Below, piece after piece: positions 29,629 through 38,786 of a stretch of DNA of 64,000 nt. The notes beneath the pieces were generated by a model. The model saw only the letters and a program-made list of their open reading frames with translations. It made no database searches and was not told the origin of the DNA. Each line of letters starts with the position of its first letter. Position 1 is the first letter of the stretch. Position numbers and translations under genes: made by a program. The stretch spans positions 1,831,082 to 1,895,081 of the forward strand of contig NZ_KB849239.1 in NCBI RefSeq assembly GCF_000368085.1, written 5' to 3'. The stretch comes from Acinetobacter nosocomialis NIPH 2119. Lineage in GTDB: Bacteria > Pseudomonadota > Gammaproteobacteria > Pseudomonadales > Moraxellaceae.

Positions 29629-30252
29629 TTATGAATGGTCTTCCGAGCGTGCCATTTCAGTGTTGATATAACTCATGATCATAGTTGTTAACCCTTGCAC
29701 CATTTCATCAAAACTAATAAATGGGTTAGGTAAAATAAGATGCCTTGCTACGTTAAAAATACCGCTATTAATACAAATATAGGTAATTACAGGTAAATTA
29801 TTAATTTTTAAATATTTAGGATTATGCATCATATATTTCATGATGACTTCCATTAAAGCCTGTTCAATTTTTGGAATATATTTGTCGTATTGCAACTCAC
29901 CTGCGTAACGTAAAACGGTTAAGTAACGGTCATTATTTTTCTTTAATAAATCACTGAACGTATAAAAAATCATTTCAATGACAGGCTCTAACTCCAACTC
30001 TAAAATTGTGGGGGTTAGCTCTTTAATCATGTCGAGAATTTCACTCACAAAGTAGTGATTCATCGCATCATAAATTTCTTCTTTATTTTTAAAATACTCA
30101 TAGAGAGACCCCACACTCACCCCTGCAATTTCCGCAATATGACGTGTGGTGGTACCACTTGGTCCATGCAAAGCTACGGCAATAAAACCTGCTTCAATAA
30201 TGGTATCGACAGTGACTTTGGCTCGTGCCTGACGGGGTTTTCGCGTAGACAT
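29629..30252 (-). CDS. TetR family transcriptional regulator
   Basis: This 207-residue repressor-type protein has an N-terminal TetR helix-turn-helix at about residues 30-60 (TTRHIAEIAGVS followed by GSLYEYFKNKEEIY). The C-terminal domain is all-helical and would bind an unknown ligand. It lies between the inverted operons, with its promoter facing the right one. A 28-base sequence lies 15 bases upstream of its start codon and recurs before the right operon, suggesting autoregulation and control of that operon. The ligand might be a substrate of the monooxygenase system; that is inference from position. Confidence 0.92.
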   Translation of the reverse strand: MSTRKPRQARAKVTVDTIIEAGFIAVALHGPSGTTTRHIAEIAGVSVGSLYEYFKNKEEIYDAMNHYFVSEILDMIKELTPTILELELEPVIEMIFYTFSDLLKKNNDRYLTVLRYAGELQYDKYIPKIEQALMEVIMKYMMHNPKYLKINNLPVITYICINSGIFNVARHLILPNPFISFDEMVQGLTTMIMSYINTEMARSEDHS

Positions 30253-30266
30253 ATTTTCTTATTAAT

Positions 30267-30294
30267 AATCCGAACATAAGCTCAGGTTAGCATG
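30267..30294. promoter_or_regulatory. Candidate TetR operator, copy 1
   Basis: This 28-base sequence starts AATCCGAACATAA and ends TTAGCATG. It matches 25 of 28 bases of the copy at 30535-30562; the three differences are all G/A changes. It is 15 bases upstream of the tetR start codon. Confidence 0.55.
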
Positions 30295-30534
30295 TAATTT
30301 AGCCCCACCCTAATAAAAAAACAAAATCCGAATAGTTGTCAAATTTCATAGAGTAATTTTTATAGGAGCATAGCTAAACATACTTATGAGCTCTTTTATT
30401 ACCAGGTAATTATTTTTAAATAAATTTAAATTATTTAAATAAAAATCAATATATTAATAAATTAAAAAACTATTTTTTTATTCTATTCATGCATTAGATG
30501 GGAGCTTATAAAACTTAAAAAGTTACCCGAATTG

Positions 30535-30562
30535 AATCCGAACATAAACTCAGATTAACATG
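30535..30562. promoter_or_regulatory. Candidate TetR operator, copy 2
   Basis: This second 28-base copy (AATCCGAACATAA to TTAACATG) lies 268 bases from copy 1, in the same orientation and about 215 bases upstream of the right operon. The remainder of the 524-base gap 30253-30776 is AT-rich with no gene seen. Confidence 0.55.
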
Positions 30563-30776
30563 AAAAAATCCAAAAAGAGGTTGATTCATTTTATCAAGTT
30601 CCCCTCTTTTTCCGTTATTCAGTCAAATAATCAAACAAATAACGGAGCAACATCACCGTAGTCAGTAAGCACAGAAAATGCTTTTTGAAAATGGAATTTA
30701 CAGTGCCCTGTTGGAAATCAAAGCTTTTGGTTTTCGACGTAGCTGCACTATCACTGATTGATCTGAAGGTGTCGCC

Positions 30777-31736
30777 ATGATCTCGACCACAGTTAAAAAA
30801 TCACTAAACAAACTCAAATTTTACCGTGAAATCGAGTTACCAGATTTTGCCAGTAAAGGATCTATTCCAATCCGTCATTTAAAGATCGGGTTTGATGGTA
30901 AAGAGATTGATGTTGAATTCTATATGAACAATCAATTTGCCACCTTGTTTTTTGCTACGCTTTCAGTATTTCTAACCTATGGTGAAGATTTGGTGATCGA
31001 GACTGCACGTCACCACCGTGAATTTATTCAAGACCCGATTTTAAAACAGCGTGTTACTTCATTGATTGGTCAAGAAGCAATTCACTCTAAGTTGCACAAT
31101 GAATATAACGATGCACTTAAAGATGTTGAGTATCCTGTCGATTTATACCGTTTCTTGGGCGAGAACTTCTTTAAATATGTGTTCTTAAAATTCCCACAAC
31201 CGCTTAAATTATCGATGATGGCTGGTATTGAGCATTTTACAGCGGTACTTGCCGAATACATGATGAAACATGAGAAGAACTTTTACTATTCAGACGATGC
31301 CAAAAGCCGTGCACTATGGATGTGGCATATGCTTGAAGAATCTGAGCATAAAGATATTGCCTATGATGTTTATCAATTACTCAATGGTAGCTACCCACTA
31401 CGAGCTTCTGGCTTCTTCTTAGCTTTCTTTACTATTTTAGGTCTAATCCCTACGACTACCTTGTTTATTCCTGTTTTAAGAAAACCACAGGAAATGCTGA
31501 CTAGAAAATTCTGGAAAGATGCTCGCCGTGGTGTGGGACTTATCTTTGGTCCAAAAGATGGCGTATTCGGTAGCACGATTGGCCAAATTTTCGATTACTT
31601 ACGCCCTGACTTCCACCCAAATGATCATGACACCACTGAATATCTAGAGTACTACAAAGACAAATTACTGAACGAAGGAGGTGCAATTGCGCCTTACTTT
31701 GTGAAGGAATTTACACCGCCTGTACGCTTGTCTTAA
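30777..31736 (+). CDS. PF10118-type predicted metal-dependent hydrolase (right copy)
   Basis: This 319-residue paralogue of the protein at 27371-28333 has the same His/Glu-rich pattern (ETARHHREF, GQEAIHSKLH, EESEHKD) and the same length from residue 23 onward; only the first 20 or so residues differ freely. The function of the family is unproven; a di-metal helical protein acting on a lipid-like substrate is possible. It is the first gene of the right operon, with GAAGGTG upstream of the ATG. The SDR gene follows after 62 bases. The different N-termini and near-identical bodies suggest selection or gene conversion on the body. Confidence 0.8.
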   Translation: MISTTVKKSLNKLKFYREIELPDFASKGSIPIRHLKIGFDGKEIDVEFYMNNQFATLFFATLSVFLTYGEDLVIETARHHREFIQDPILKQRVTSLIGQEAIHSKLHNEYNDALKDVEYPVDLYRFLGENFFKYVFLKFPQPLKLSMMAGIEHFTAVLAEYMMKHEKNFYYSDDAKSRALWMWHMLEESEHKDIAYDVYQLLNGSYPLRASGFFLAFFTILGLIPTTTLFIPVLRKPQEMLTRKFWKDARRGVGLIFGPKDGVFGSTIGQIFDYLRPDFHPNDHDTTEYLEYYKDKLLNEGGAIAPYFVKEFTPPVRLS

Positions 31737-31798
31737 CTGGCTTGCAACCAGTCACTACTCAATGGCTGGTTTTCCTTAAATCTATTTCGGGATGAATC

Positions 31799-32632
31799 AT
31801 GATTTTATTTGGTAAAAAGAAAGTTAAACCAAGCCAAAAAGCTTATGCCGTTGTGACTGGCGCAGGCAGTGGGATTGGTCGGAGTTTTGCAATTGAACTG
31901 GCAAAACGTGGTGGTAGCGTAGTGTGTGCAGATATTAATTTAGAAGCCGCAGAAGAAACGGTAAAGCTTCTTGAACAAGAAGGCGCAAAAGCTTTTGCCA
32001 TGCGCTGCGATGTGGGTAATGCAGAACAAGTGAACCACCTAGCTGAAACTGCTGGAATTTTACTTGGTCACCCTGTGACCCTTGTTATTAATAATGCAGG
32101 TGTGGGATTAGGCGGTAAGTTTGACGAACTCAGTCTAGAAGACTGGAACTGGGTCATGAATATTAACCTTTGGGGTGTTATTCATGGTTGCCATGCATTT
32201 GTACCAAAGTTTAAAAAGTTAGGTTACGGCGCGATTATTAATGTGGCTTCGGCGGCATCTTACACTGCTGCTCCAGAAATGACTGCTTATAACGTAACGA
32301 AAGCGGGTGTGCGTGCGCTATCTGAAACACTTTCGGCCGAACTTCGTAAATTTAACATTAAAGTCAATGTGCTCTGCCCAACTTTAGTACCCACCAATAT
32401 CATTAAAAATGGTCGTATTCCGGGCCGTTATTCCAAGCTTGCAGACCATGCACTCATGAACTACGCACTCACCACAAGTGACGATGTCGCCAAACTCACA
32501 CTTAACCGTCTTGATCAGGATGAGCTTTATACCATTCCTCAAATCGACGCGAAGTTGTTCTGGCTCATGAAACGTGCATCTCCAAGCTTGTATACCAAAT
32601 TCCTTGGTACATCGTACAAATTATTTAAATAA
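31799..32632 (+). CDS. Short-chain dehydrogenase/reductase (right copy)
   Basis: This 277-residue classical SDR has the TGAGSGIG cofactor motif at residues 20-27, NNAG near 98, and Tyr164/Lys168 in the YNVTK catalytic motif. It is one residue longer than its left-arm paralogue owing to a changed KKVKPSQK leader, and otherwise aligns end to end. It most likely oxidises or reduces an alcohol/ketone pair linked to the monooxygenase encoded 23 bases downstream. The C-terminal region keeps the hydrophobic, Lys-rich tail. It is in an operon with both neighbours; the substrate is unknown. Confidence 0.9.
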   Translation: MILFGKKKVKPSQKAYAVVTGAGSGIGRSFAIELAKRGGSVVCADINLEAAEETVKLLEQEGAKAFAMRCDVGNAEQVNHLAETAGILLGHPVTLVINNAGVGLGGKFDELSLEDWNWVMNINLWGVIHGCHAFVPKFKKLGYGAIINVASAASYTAAPEMTAYNVTKAGVRALSETLSAELRKFNIKVNVLCPTLVPTNIIKNGRIPGRYSKLADHALMNYALTTSDDVAKLTLNRLDQDELYTIPQIDAKLFWLMKRASPSLYTKFLGTSYKLFK

Positions 32633-32655
32633 GAAATTTTATAGGTAGTACCCAT

Positions 32656-34179
32656 ATGACTGCTCAAATGAAAACAAATGCATCAGCAAAAAAAGCTGTC
32701 AATTCGCCTAGCCATATTTACGATACCTTTATTGTGGGCGCCGGAATTTCCGGTATTGCCGCAGCAATTCGTCTCGACCAAGTGGGCTATACCAACTACA
32801 AAATTATTGAAAAAGCAGCACGTGTAGGTGGTACTTGGCGTGAAAACACCTATCCAGGCTGTGGCTGCGATGTACCTTCAGCTCTGTATTCTTACTCGTT
32901 TGCCCCAAGTGCAAAATGGAGTCACTTATTTGCACGCCAACCGGAAATTTTAAGTTACTTAGAAGATGTAAGTAACGAGTTTAATATCACGTCTAAAATT
33001 GAGTTTAACAACGAACTGCTCAATGCTGCTTGGGACGAAACACGCCATTTATGGGTACTTGATACAACTAGTGGTCAATATCTATCGCGAACTGTTATTT
33101 TTGCAACAGGCCCAATTACCGAAGCACAAATTCCACGTCTTGAAGGTTTAGATACCTTTACTGGTGAAATGTTCCATTCGGCAAAATGGAACCATGACTA
33201 TGACTTAACTGGTAAACGCATTGCTGTAATTGGTACAGGTGCATCTGCCATTCAGTTTGTGCCACAAATTCAACCCAAAGCAAAAGAGCTATTTGTGTTC
33301 CAACGTACAGCACCTTGGGTACTACCAAAACCAGATACCGACTTGGGCGAGTTGAGTAAATCCGTCATTGCCAAATATCCAGCGATTCAGGCAAGCTGGC
33401 GTAAAAGTGTAGCGCTAACGTTGAATGCAATTAACTTTGGTTTACGTAACCCACTTGCGCTAAAACCAGTAAATGTACTCGGCAAGCAATTACTTAAACT
33501 TCAAATTGCAGACCCTGAGTTACGTAAAAACGTAACGCCTAATTTTGATATTGGTTGTAAACGTATTTTGTTTGCTAACAATTACTACCCTGCACTACAA
33601 GCACCGAATACCACGCTTATTCCACATGGTTTAGTGAAAGTTGAAGGAAATACGGTGATTGCTGCCAATGGTGAACGCCACGAAGTTGATGTGATTATTT
33701 GGGGCACCGGGTTTGAAGTATCTCACCCGCCAATCGGTAAACGTGTGTTTAATGAAAAAGGACAACGTTTAAATGATTTATGGAAAAACACTTCACCAGA
33801 AGCTTACTTAGGAACCAACATTGAAAATGTACCAAATGCATTCTTAGTTTTGGGACCAAACGTACTGGTTTATGACTCGTTTATTGGCTTGGCAGAAGCA
33901 CAGCTCGACTATATTGTAGATGGCTTGCTAAAAATTAAAAACAAAGGGATTAGCAAACTAAACGTTAAGTCTGATGTGATTAAAAAGCACAACGACTTGG
34001 TACAAAAGCATCTGCAAACCACTGTATTTAATAGTGGTGGCTGTAAGAGTTATTACCTTGATGCTAACGGTCGCAACTTTGCAGCATGGCCGTGGTCATT
34101 GAAAAAGCTGAAACAACGCTTGAAAAAACTAGATTTGAAAGATTATGACGTCATATATCAAACGTCAAAAACACATTAA
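32656..34179 (+). CDS. Flavin-containing Baeyer-Villiger-type monooxygenase (right copy)
   Basis: This 507-residue flavoprotein has GAGISG at residues 28-33, GGTWRENTYPG at 58-68, the Baeyer-Villiger fingerprint FTGEMFHSAKW at 168-178 and the second Rossmann GTGAS near 193. It is a paralogue of 24901-26451. Residues of about 151-240 are almost identical between the copies, whereas about 112-150 and the C-terminal tail differ clearly, giving a patchwork. It lacks the last nine or so residues of the left copy. It should oxygenate a ketone using NADPH, FAD and O2. A terminator follows at 34214. Confidence 0.88.
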   Translation: MTAQMKTNASAKKAVNSPSHIYDTFIVGAGISGIAAAIRLDQVGYTNYKIIEKAARVGGTWRENTYPGCGCDVPSALYSYSFAPSAKWSHLFARQPEILSYLEDVSNEFNITSKIEFNNELLNAAWDETRHLWVLDTTSGQYLSRTVIFATGPITEAQIPRLEGLDTFTGEMFHSAKWNHDYDLTGKRIAVIGTGASAIQFVPQIQPKAKELFVFQRTAPWVLPKPDTDLGELSKSVIAKYPAIQASWRKSVALTLNAINFGLRNPLALKPVNVLGKQLLKLQIADPELRKNVTPNFDIGCKRILFANNYYPALQAPNTTLIPHGLVKVEGNTVIAANGERHEVDVIIWGTGFEVSHPPIGKRVFNEKGQRLNDLWKNTSPEAYLGTNIENVPNAFLVLGPNVLVYDSFIGLAEAQLDYIVDGLLKIKNKGISKLNVKSDVIKKHNDLVQKHLQTTVFNSGGCKSYYLDANGRNFAAWPWSLKKLKQRLKKLDLKDYDVIYQTSKTH

Positions 34180-34213
34180 TTTGTAATTTTGACCAAATCA
34201 GTTGTAAGTAATA

Positions 34214-34255
34214 GGCAGTGTATTTTTGTTTTTGATAAAATACACTGCCTTTTTC
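34214..34255 (+). terminator. Terminator of the right monooxygenase operon
   Basis: GGCAGTGTATTTT, a 10-base loop, AAAATACACTGCC and then TTTTT make a 13-bp stem with a T-tail, 34 bases after the stop codon. Confidence 0.9.
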
Positions 34256-34290
34256 ATTATATCTTCAAGAAATAAAAGAACAGGTTAAAA

Positions 34291-35166
34291 ATGAAAGAAG
34301 GTCAATCAAGCCGCACTGCCGAAGCCGCCGCTGCCTTACGCGCAAATCACTTTAAAAATACGACAAACCCTGTATTTTCAGACCCCTATGCTTTTGAAAT
34401 GACCAGTAAGGGTTGGAAAAAGCTTTTATCTACACCGCTCATTGTTAAATTAATGAATTCTCCCCTTTTAAACCGTACCTTAGGTTTATTGAGTGGGCAG
34501 GTTGTGGGCCGATCACGTTATGCTGAAGACTTACTTAATCAGGCTGTTCAACACAATATTGAGCAATATGTTTTGGTTGGGGCGGGTTTAGACTCTTTTG
34601 TATTACGTGAGTCACAACATTACCCAACTTTAAAAATTTTTGAAGTGGACCATCCTGATACTCAAGCTGCGAAACAATCCAAACTCAAAAAATTAGGAAA
34701 TATTCCTACTACTGTTGAATTTGTTGCTATTAACTTTGAAAAAGAATCTATCTCTGAGGCGCTTGCCCGGAGTCGCTATCTGCGACAGGAGCCTGCTTTT
34801 TTTTCTTGGTTAGGTACCACTCATTATTTAAAACCGGAAACTACGCTGCAAACTTTAAAAAGTATTGCGGAGTTTGCTGCAAACGGTAGCGAAGTAGTAC
34901 TCGACTATTCAACCGATTTTCAGGAGCTAAACGGTATTGAGCGTCTTGGAAGTATGGGGGTTGCACAGTTTACCCATTTACTGAAAGAACCTTTATTAGG
35001 TCAATTTAAACCTTCAGATTTACACCAAGCTGTTGAAAACATGGGCTTTGAAGTGGTTGAAGACCTATCTGGTGAAGCTATTACTGCACGTTATTTTTAT
35101 AAGCGTGCCGATAATATACGCCATACATCAGCGACGCGCTTATTGCATTTGCGTTTGAAAAAATAA
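34291..35166 (+). CDS. Class I SAM-dependent methyltransferase (LCM/PF04072 family)
   Basis: This 291-residue protein is of the leucine carboxyl methyltransferase-like family. The N-terminus GQSSRTAEAAAALRA is the usual opening of this bacterial group, and the SAM motif YVLVGAGLDSFVLR (about residues 92-105) is clear, followed by an acidic EVDHP (about 117-121). Members methylate carboxyl or hydroxyl groups of unknown small molecules; some lie in polyketide or lipid gene sets. It has its own ribosome-binding region after a terminator and is convergent with the AraC-type gene, so it is likely expressed separately. Confidence 0.85.
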   Translation: MKEGQSSRTAEAAAALRANHFKNTTNPVFSDPYAFEMTSKGWKKLLSTPLIVKLMNSPLLNRTLGLLSGQVVGRSRYAEDLLNQAVQHNIEQYVLVGAGLDSFVLRESQHYPTLKIFEVDHPDTQAAKQSKLKKLGNIPTTVEFVAINFEKESISEALARSRYLRQEPAFFSWLGTTHYLKPETTLQTLKSIAEFAANGSEVVLDYSTDFQELNGIERLGSMGVAQFTHLLKEPLLGQFKPSDLHQAVENMGFEVVEDLSGEAITARYFYKRADNIRHTSATRLLHLRLKK

Positions 35167-35177
35167 AGATACTTGGA

Positions 35178-36191
35178 TTATTGGTTATTTAACCGCATGG
35201 CATGAGGTGTTTTCCCATGCCATCTTTTATAAGCATGAATAAAGCTGGCAGGCTCTGCATAACCTAACCATTCGGCAATTTGCTCAACCGAAGCTTTTGG
35301 TAACGCCAAATATTGCTCTGCTAAAACCTGTCTAACCTCTTCACGAATTTGAATAAAAGTCATTCCCTCTAATGACAAGTGACGGCGCAGGGTTCTTGTA
35401 TTTAAATGCAGTCGATCAGCAACTATATCCATAGATGGCATTTCCCCACGCGTACTCATTAGCTGTTGTTGCACTAAGTTTGTAAATTTATTTTGTGATT
35501 GGCGTTTTTCTAATATTTGACGACATTGTTCTTCGGCTGTATGTAAAACTAAATCATTTGCCATAAGTAGCTTCTGGTCTACTTTTTGCGGATCAAGAAT
35601 CACAAAACTTTTGGCTGCGCCAAATTCCGGCATAACCCCAAATAAATTCCGATAAGGCTCTGCATCGCCTTTAGGTTGAAAAGAAAAAGCCAAATATTGG
35701 CAAAAATTATCCTGCACCAAATCTCGCTGTACCGTAATGAGCGCAGCCGCATCGCGCTCAATAATGAATTGACGTACTGATAAGGGAATATCTTGCTCAT
35801 CAATTTCGATACGGATTCCTCCTGGTGTATCCGACACCTCAAAGCGAGTAAAAGCAAAAGTTAAAGTGAAATAGGTTAAAGCCAAATCTAGTGCTTCGCG
35901 AATGCTGGCGCTACTCATCAGAGCCATACCTAATGGCCCAAATGTGGTGAAATGATAGCGTGTGCCCACTTCTAAGCCTAATGTCGGTCTGTCTCCTAGT
36001 TGCTCAACCAAGTTATGAATCAACTGTAATTCCTGATGGCCTGTCACCACCATATTAGGGTCAAGTAATTGTTGTTGGCTAAGCCCAGTTCCTTTTAAAA
36101 TCGTCTCATAAGAGATGCCTGATTCCATCGCGAAATCAGCCATTAACCGAACACTATGTACACTGCGTTCAAATGCCCATGCATACTTCAC
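35178..36191 (-). CDS. AraC family transcriptional regulator
   Basis: This 337-residue regulator has the N-terminal ligand-binding domain of the arabinose-binding-like type (about residues 20-200) and a C-terminal AraC double helix-turn-helix (about 235-335), with LHLNTRTLRRHLS and the conserved AEWLGYAEPASFIHAYKRWHG segment. It is divergent from the monooxygenase-SDR-esterase-GMC set that begins 136 bases away, the usual layout for an activator of that set. The effector is unknown. Confidence 0.9.
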   Translation of the reverse strand: MKYAWAFERSVHSVRLMADFAMESGISYETILKGTGLSQQQLLDPNMVVTGHQELQLIHNLVEQLGDRPTLGLEVGTRYHFTTFGPLGMALMSSASIREALDLALTYFTLTFAFTRFEVSDTPGGIRIEIDEQDIPLSVRQFIIERDAAALITVQRDLVQDNFCQYLAFSFQPKGDAEPYRNLFGVMPEFGAAKSFVILDPQKVDQKLLMANDLVLHTAEEQCRQILEKRQSQNKFTNLVQQQLMSTRGEMPSMDIVADRLHLNTRTLRRHLSLEGMTFIQIREEVRQVLAEQYLALPKASVEQIAEWLGYAEPASFIHAYKRWHGKTPHAMRLNNQ

Positions 36192-36327
36192 TGTATCGCT
36201 CAGAATGTCCTCGAATCACAATATTTTGTCCTCATCCATCCTCTAAATCAAGTTAATAAACGTCTATTCTGCATACAGGAAATTGCGATTTTTTCGCTCA
36301 CTGTTTTTAAGGATTTTAGAGCAGCCT

Positions 36328-37815
36328 ATGTTTAATTCGTCGTCTAATTCAAATAAAAATGTACGCATCGCCATTATTGGCACTGGCTTTGGTGGTCTAG
36401 GACTTGCCATTCGTCTCAAACAAGCAGGTTTTGAACAATTTACTCTATTTGAAAAAGCTGCCGATGTAGGTGGTGTCTGGCGTGACAATACTTATCCGGG
36501 TGCTGCATGTGATGTGCCGTCGCATCTTTATTCTTTTTCTTTTGAACAGGAACTTGGTTGGAAAAATCGCTACGGGACATCTCAAGAGATTTATCAATAT
36601 TTGCGTCACTGTGCCGATAAATATGATCTTCGTCCGCACATCAAATTTAATACTGAAATAGCCAGCGCCGAATTTGATGCTTTGCAAGGCGTATGGCATA
36701 TCCAAAGTACGGCTGGTGAACAGTTTGAAGCAGAATTTTTAGTGGGCGCGGTAGGCCAGCTCAACCGCCCTGCCTATCCAAAACTTAAAGGTATTGAAAA
36801 CTTCAAAGGTAAGGCATTTCACTCAGCACGCTGGGAGCATGACTATGACTTAACAGGTAAACGCGTTGCAGTCATTGGCACAGGCGCAAGCGCGATTCAG
36901 TTTGTACCTGAAATTGCAAAACAAGTGGCTCACCTAGACGTTTATCAACGCTCGGCACCGTATGTCATTCCTAAACCAGATCGGGTTTATCAACCTTTAG
37001 AGAAAAAAGCTTTCCGTAAACTGCCGATCTTGCAAAGTCTGGACCGTGCCTTGCAATATGGTCATCATGAAATTCGCCTACTTGCTTTTACAACTTCACT
37101 CAATGAAATGCCTTTGGTGGAATATTTATTCCAGCGCCACATTCGAAAAGTTGTTAAAGATGGAAAGTTACGTCACCGCTTAATGCCGGATTATCCAATT
37201 GGTTGTAAACGTATTTTAATTTCTAACCACTGGTATGAAACACTGACTCAACCTCATGTTGATGTGATTGATACAGGCATTCAAGAAATTACCGAACATG
37301 GCATTTTAGACATGGAAGGAAATCTACGTGAAGTTGATGCCATTATTTACGGTACAGGTTTTACGGCGACTGAATTTATGGCGCCAATGCAAATTACTGG
37401 ACTTGATGGTCGCACCTTAAAAGAAACATGGAAAGATGGTGCTGAAGCTTATTTAGGCCTGACAGTAAACGGATTCCCTAACTTCTTTATGCTGTATGGG
37501 CCAAATACCAACCTCGGGCATAACTCAATCGTCTATATGATTGAAAGTCAGGTGAATTATATTTTAGATGCGCTGCGCACTACTTTGAAAAATAACCTGC
37601 TGTTCACCAACATTCGTGCCGAAATTCAACATGAATTTAATCAAGATATCCAAGAGAAAATGAAAAAAACGGTGTGGGCGCAAGGCTGTACCAGTTGGTA
37701 CCAAACTGCTGATGGTAAAAATACCAATAACTGGCCGGGTTTCACTCTTGAATATCGTCAACGCACTCGTCGCTTTGACATTGAAAACTACACCCAGGTG
37801 TCGGCTATTTCTTAA
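36328..37815 (+). CDS. Flavin-containing Baeyer-Villiger-type monooxygenase (third paralogue)
   Basis: This 495-residue flavoprotein has the FAD motif GTGFGG at residues 18-23, GGVWRDNTYPG near 52-62, the Baeyer-Villiger fingerprint FKGKAFHSARW at 159-169, and a second NADPH Rossmann motif GTGAS. It belongs to the same superfamily as the two copies at 24.9 and 32.7 kb but is much more distant. The ATG at 36328 is chosen; an upstream TTG would add 15 residues with no gain in homology. It is the first gene of a likely four-gene operon with an SDR, an alpha/beta hydrolase and a GMC oxidoreductase, fitting an alcohol-ketone-ester-hydrolysis sequence. Confidence 0.88.
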   Translation: MFNSSSNSNKNVRIAIIGTGFGGLGLAIRLKQAGFEQFTLFEKAADVGGVWRDNTYPGAACDVPSHLYSFSFEQELGWKNRYGTSQEIYQYLRHCADKYDLRPHIKFNTEIASAEFDALQGVWHIQSTAGEQFEAEFLVGAVGQLNRPAYPKLKGIENFKGKAFHSARWEHDYDLTGKRVAVIGTGASAIQFVPEIAKQVAHLDVYQRSAPYVIPKPDRVYQPLEKKAFRKLPILQSLDRALQYGHHEIRLLAFTTSLNEMPLVEYLFQRHIRKVVKDGKLRHRLMPDYPIGCKRILISNHWYETLTQPHVDVIDTGIQEITEHGILDMEGNLREVDAIIYGTGFTATEFMAPMQITGLDGRTLKETWKDGAEAYLGLTVNGFPNFFMLYGPNTNLGHNSIVYMIESQVNYILDALRTTLKNNLLFTNIRAEIQHEFNQDIQEKMKKTVWAQGCTSWYQTADGKNTNNWPGFTLEYRQRTRRFDIENYTQVSAIS

Positions 37816-37859
37816 ATAAGCTTCGCCATAGGAAATGAGAAAAATAAACGGAGAATTTT

Positions 37860-38714
37860 ATGAAGTCTTTTAAAAATAAAGTCGCAGCTGTGACAGGTGC
37901 GGGTTCAGGTATTGGACAAGCAATTGCCATAGCACTCGCTAAACAAGGCTGTCATCTGGCACTTTCTGATATTAGTGAAGCTGGGTTAGCCAAAACAGTC
38001 GAACTGTTAGCACCCTATTCTGTCAAAGTCACCACTCAAAAAGTTGATGTCGCTAAACGTGATGAAGTTGCAACTTGGGCAAAGGCAGTTGTAGATGGGC
38101 ATGGCCAAGTTAACCTGATTTTTAATAATGCTGGTGTCGCAATAGGTAGTACAGCTGAAGGTGTGAGCTACGAAGATCTTGAATGGCTCATTGGTATTAA
38201 TTTTTGGGGCGTGGTTTATGGCACCAAAGAATTTTTGCCTTACTTAAAGCAAAGTGGTGATGGGCATATTATTAATATTTCCAGTATGTTTGGCTTAACA
38301 GCTCAACCGACCCAAAGTGCTTATAACGCAAGTAAATTTGCCGTCCGTGGTTTTACTGAATCATTGCGCCAAGAACTTGATATGCAAAATGCTGGTGTGA
38401 GCGCGACTTGTGTGCATCCGGGTGGTATTCGTACCAATATTGCCAAAGCTGCACGTATGAACAATAGCGTCCAGTCTTTAGGAATGGACCCGCTAAAAAG
38501 CCAAGACGCTTTCGATAAATTACTTCGCACTCCTGCTGATGATGCAGCTCAGCAAATTTTGGAGGCTGTTCGTAAGAACCGTCGCCGTTTACTTATTGGA
38601 GCCGATGCAAAAGCCGTTGATGTAATTCAGCGTATTCTTCCGCAAGGCTACCAAAAGATCTTTGCAACCGCGACTGCTTGGCAAACTCGACTACTTAATA
38701 AGTCAGCAAAATAA
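37860..38714 (+). CDS. Short-chain dehydrogenase/reductase
   Basis: This 284-residue classical SDR has TGAGSGIG at residues 12-19, NNAG at 89-92, and the catalytic Ser141 region with Tyr155 and Lys159 in YNASK. The Asp in LSDIS (about residue 37) suggests NAD(H). It lies 44 bases after the monooxygenase gene and about 70 before the esterase gene, on the same strand. In this context it probably interconverts a secondary alcohol and the ketone used by the monooxygenase. The organisation recalls operons such as mycobacterial mymA, although that comparison is only by gene content. Confidence 0.9.
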   Translation: MKSFKNKVAAVTGAGSGIGQAIAIALAKQGCHLALSDISEAGLAKTVELLAPYSVKVTTQKVDVAKRDEVATWAKAVVDGHGQVNLIFNNAGVAIGSTAEGVSYEDLEWLIGINFWGVVYGTKEFLPYLKQSGDGHIINISSMFGLTAQPTQSAYNASKFAVRGFTESLRQELDMQNAGVSATCVHPGGIRTNIAKAARMNNSVQSLGMDPLKSQDAFDKLLRTPADDAAQQILEAVRKNRRRLLIGADAKAVDVIQRILPQGYQKIFATATAWQTRLLNKSAK

Positions 38715-38786
38715 AAATAGTGGTCAGCATACTCTTGATTTTCAGAGATGCTGACTAATCTCACCTGCTTAGTATGAGTGCTTATT

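Larger units (their letters stand above)
30777..34179 (+). repeat. Right arm of a roughly 3.4-kb inverted gene duplication
   Basis: This is the mirror copy of 24901-28333. The arms point outward around a segment of about 2.4 kb holding the pirin and tetR genes. The block 33130-33197 is identical to the reverse complement of 25913-25980. Confidence 0.85.

Noticed and set aside
36283..36327. TTG at 36283 as start of the third monooxygenase
   Set aside because: The 15 extra residues precede the FAD Rossmann strand with no family support; ATG 36328 gives a normal N-terminus.
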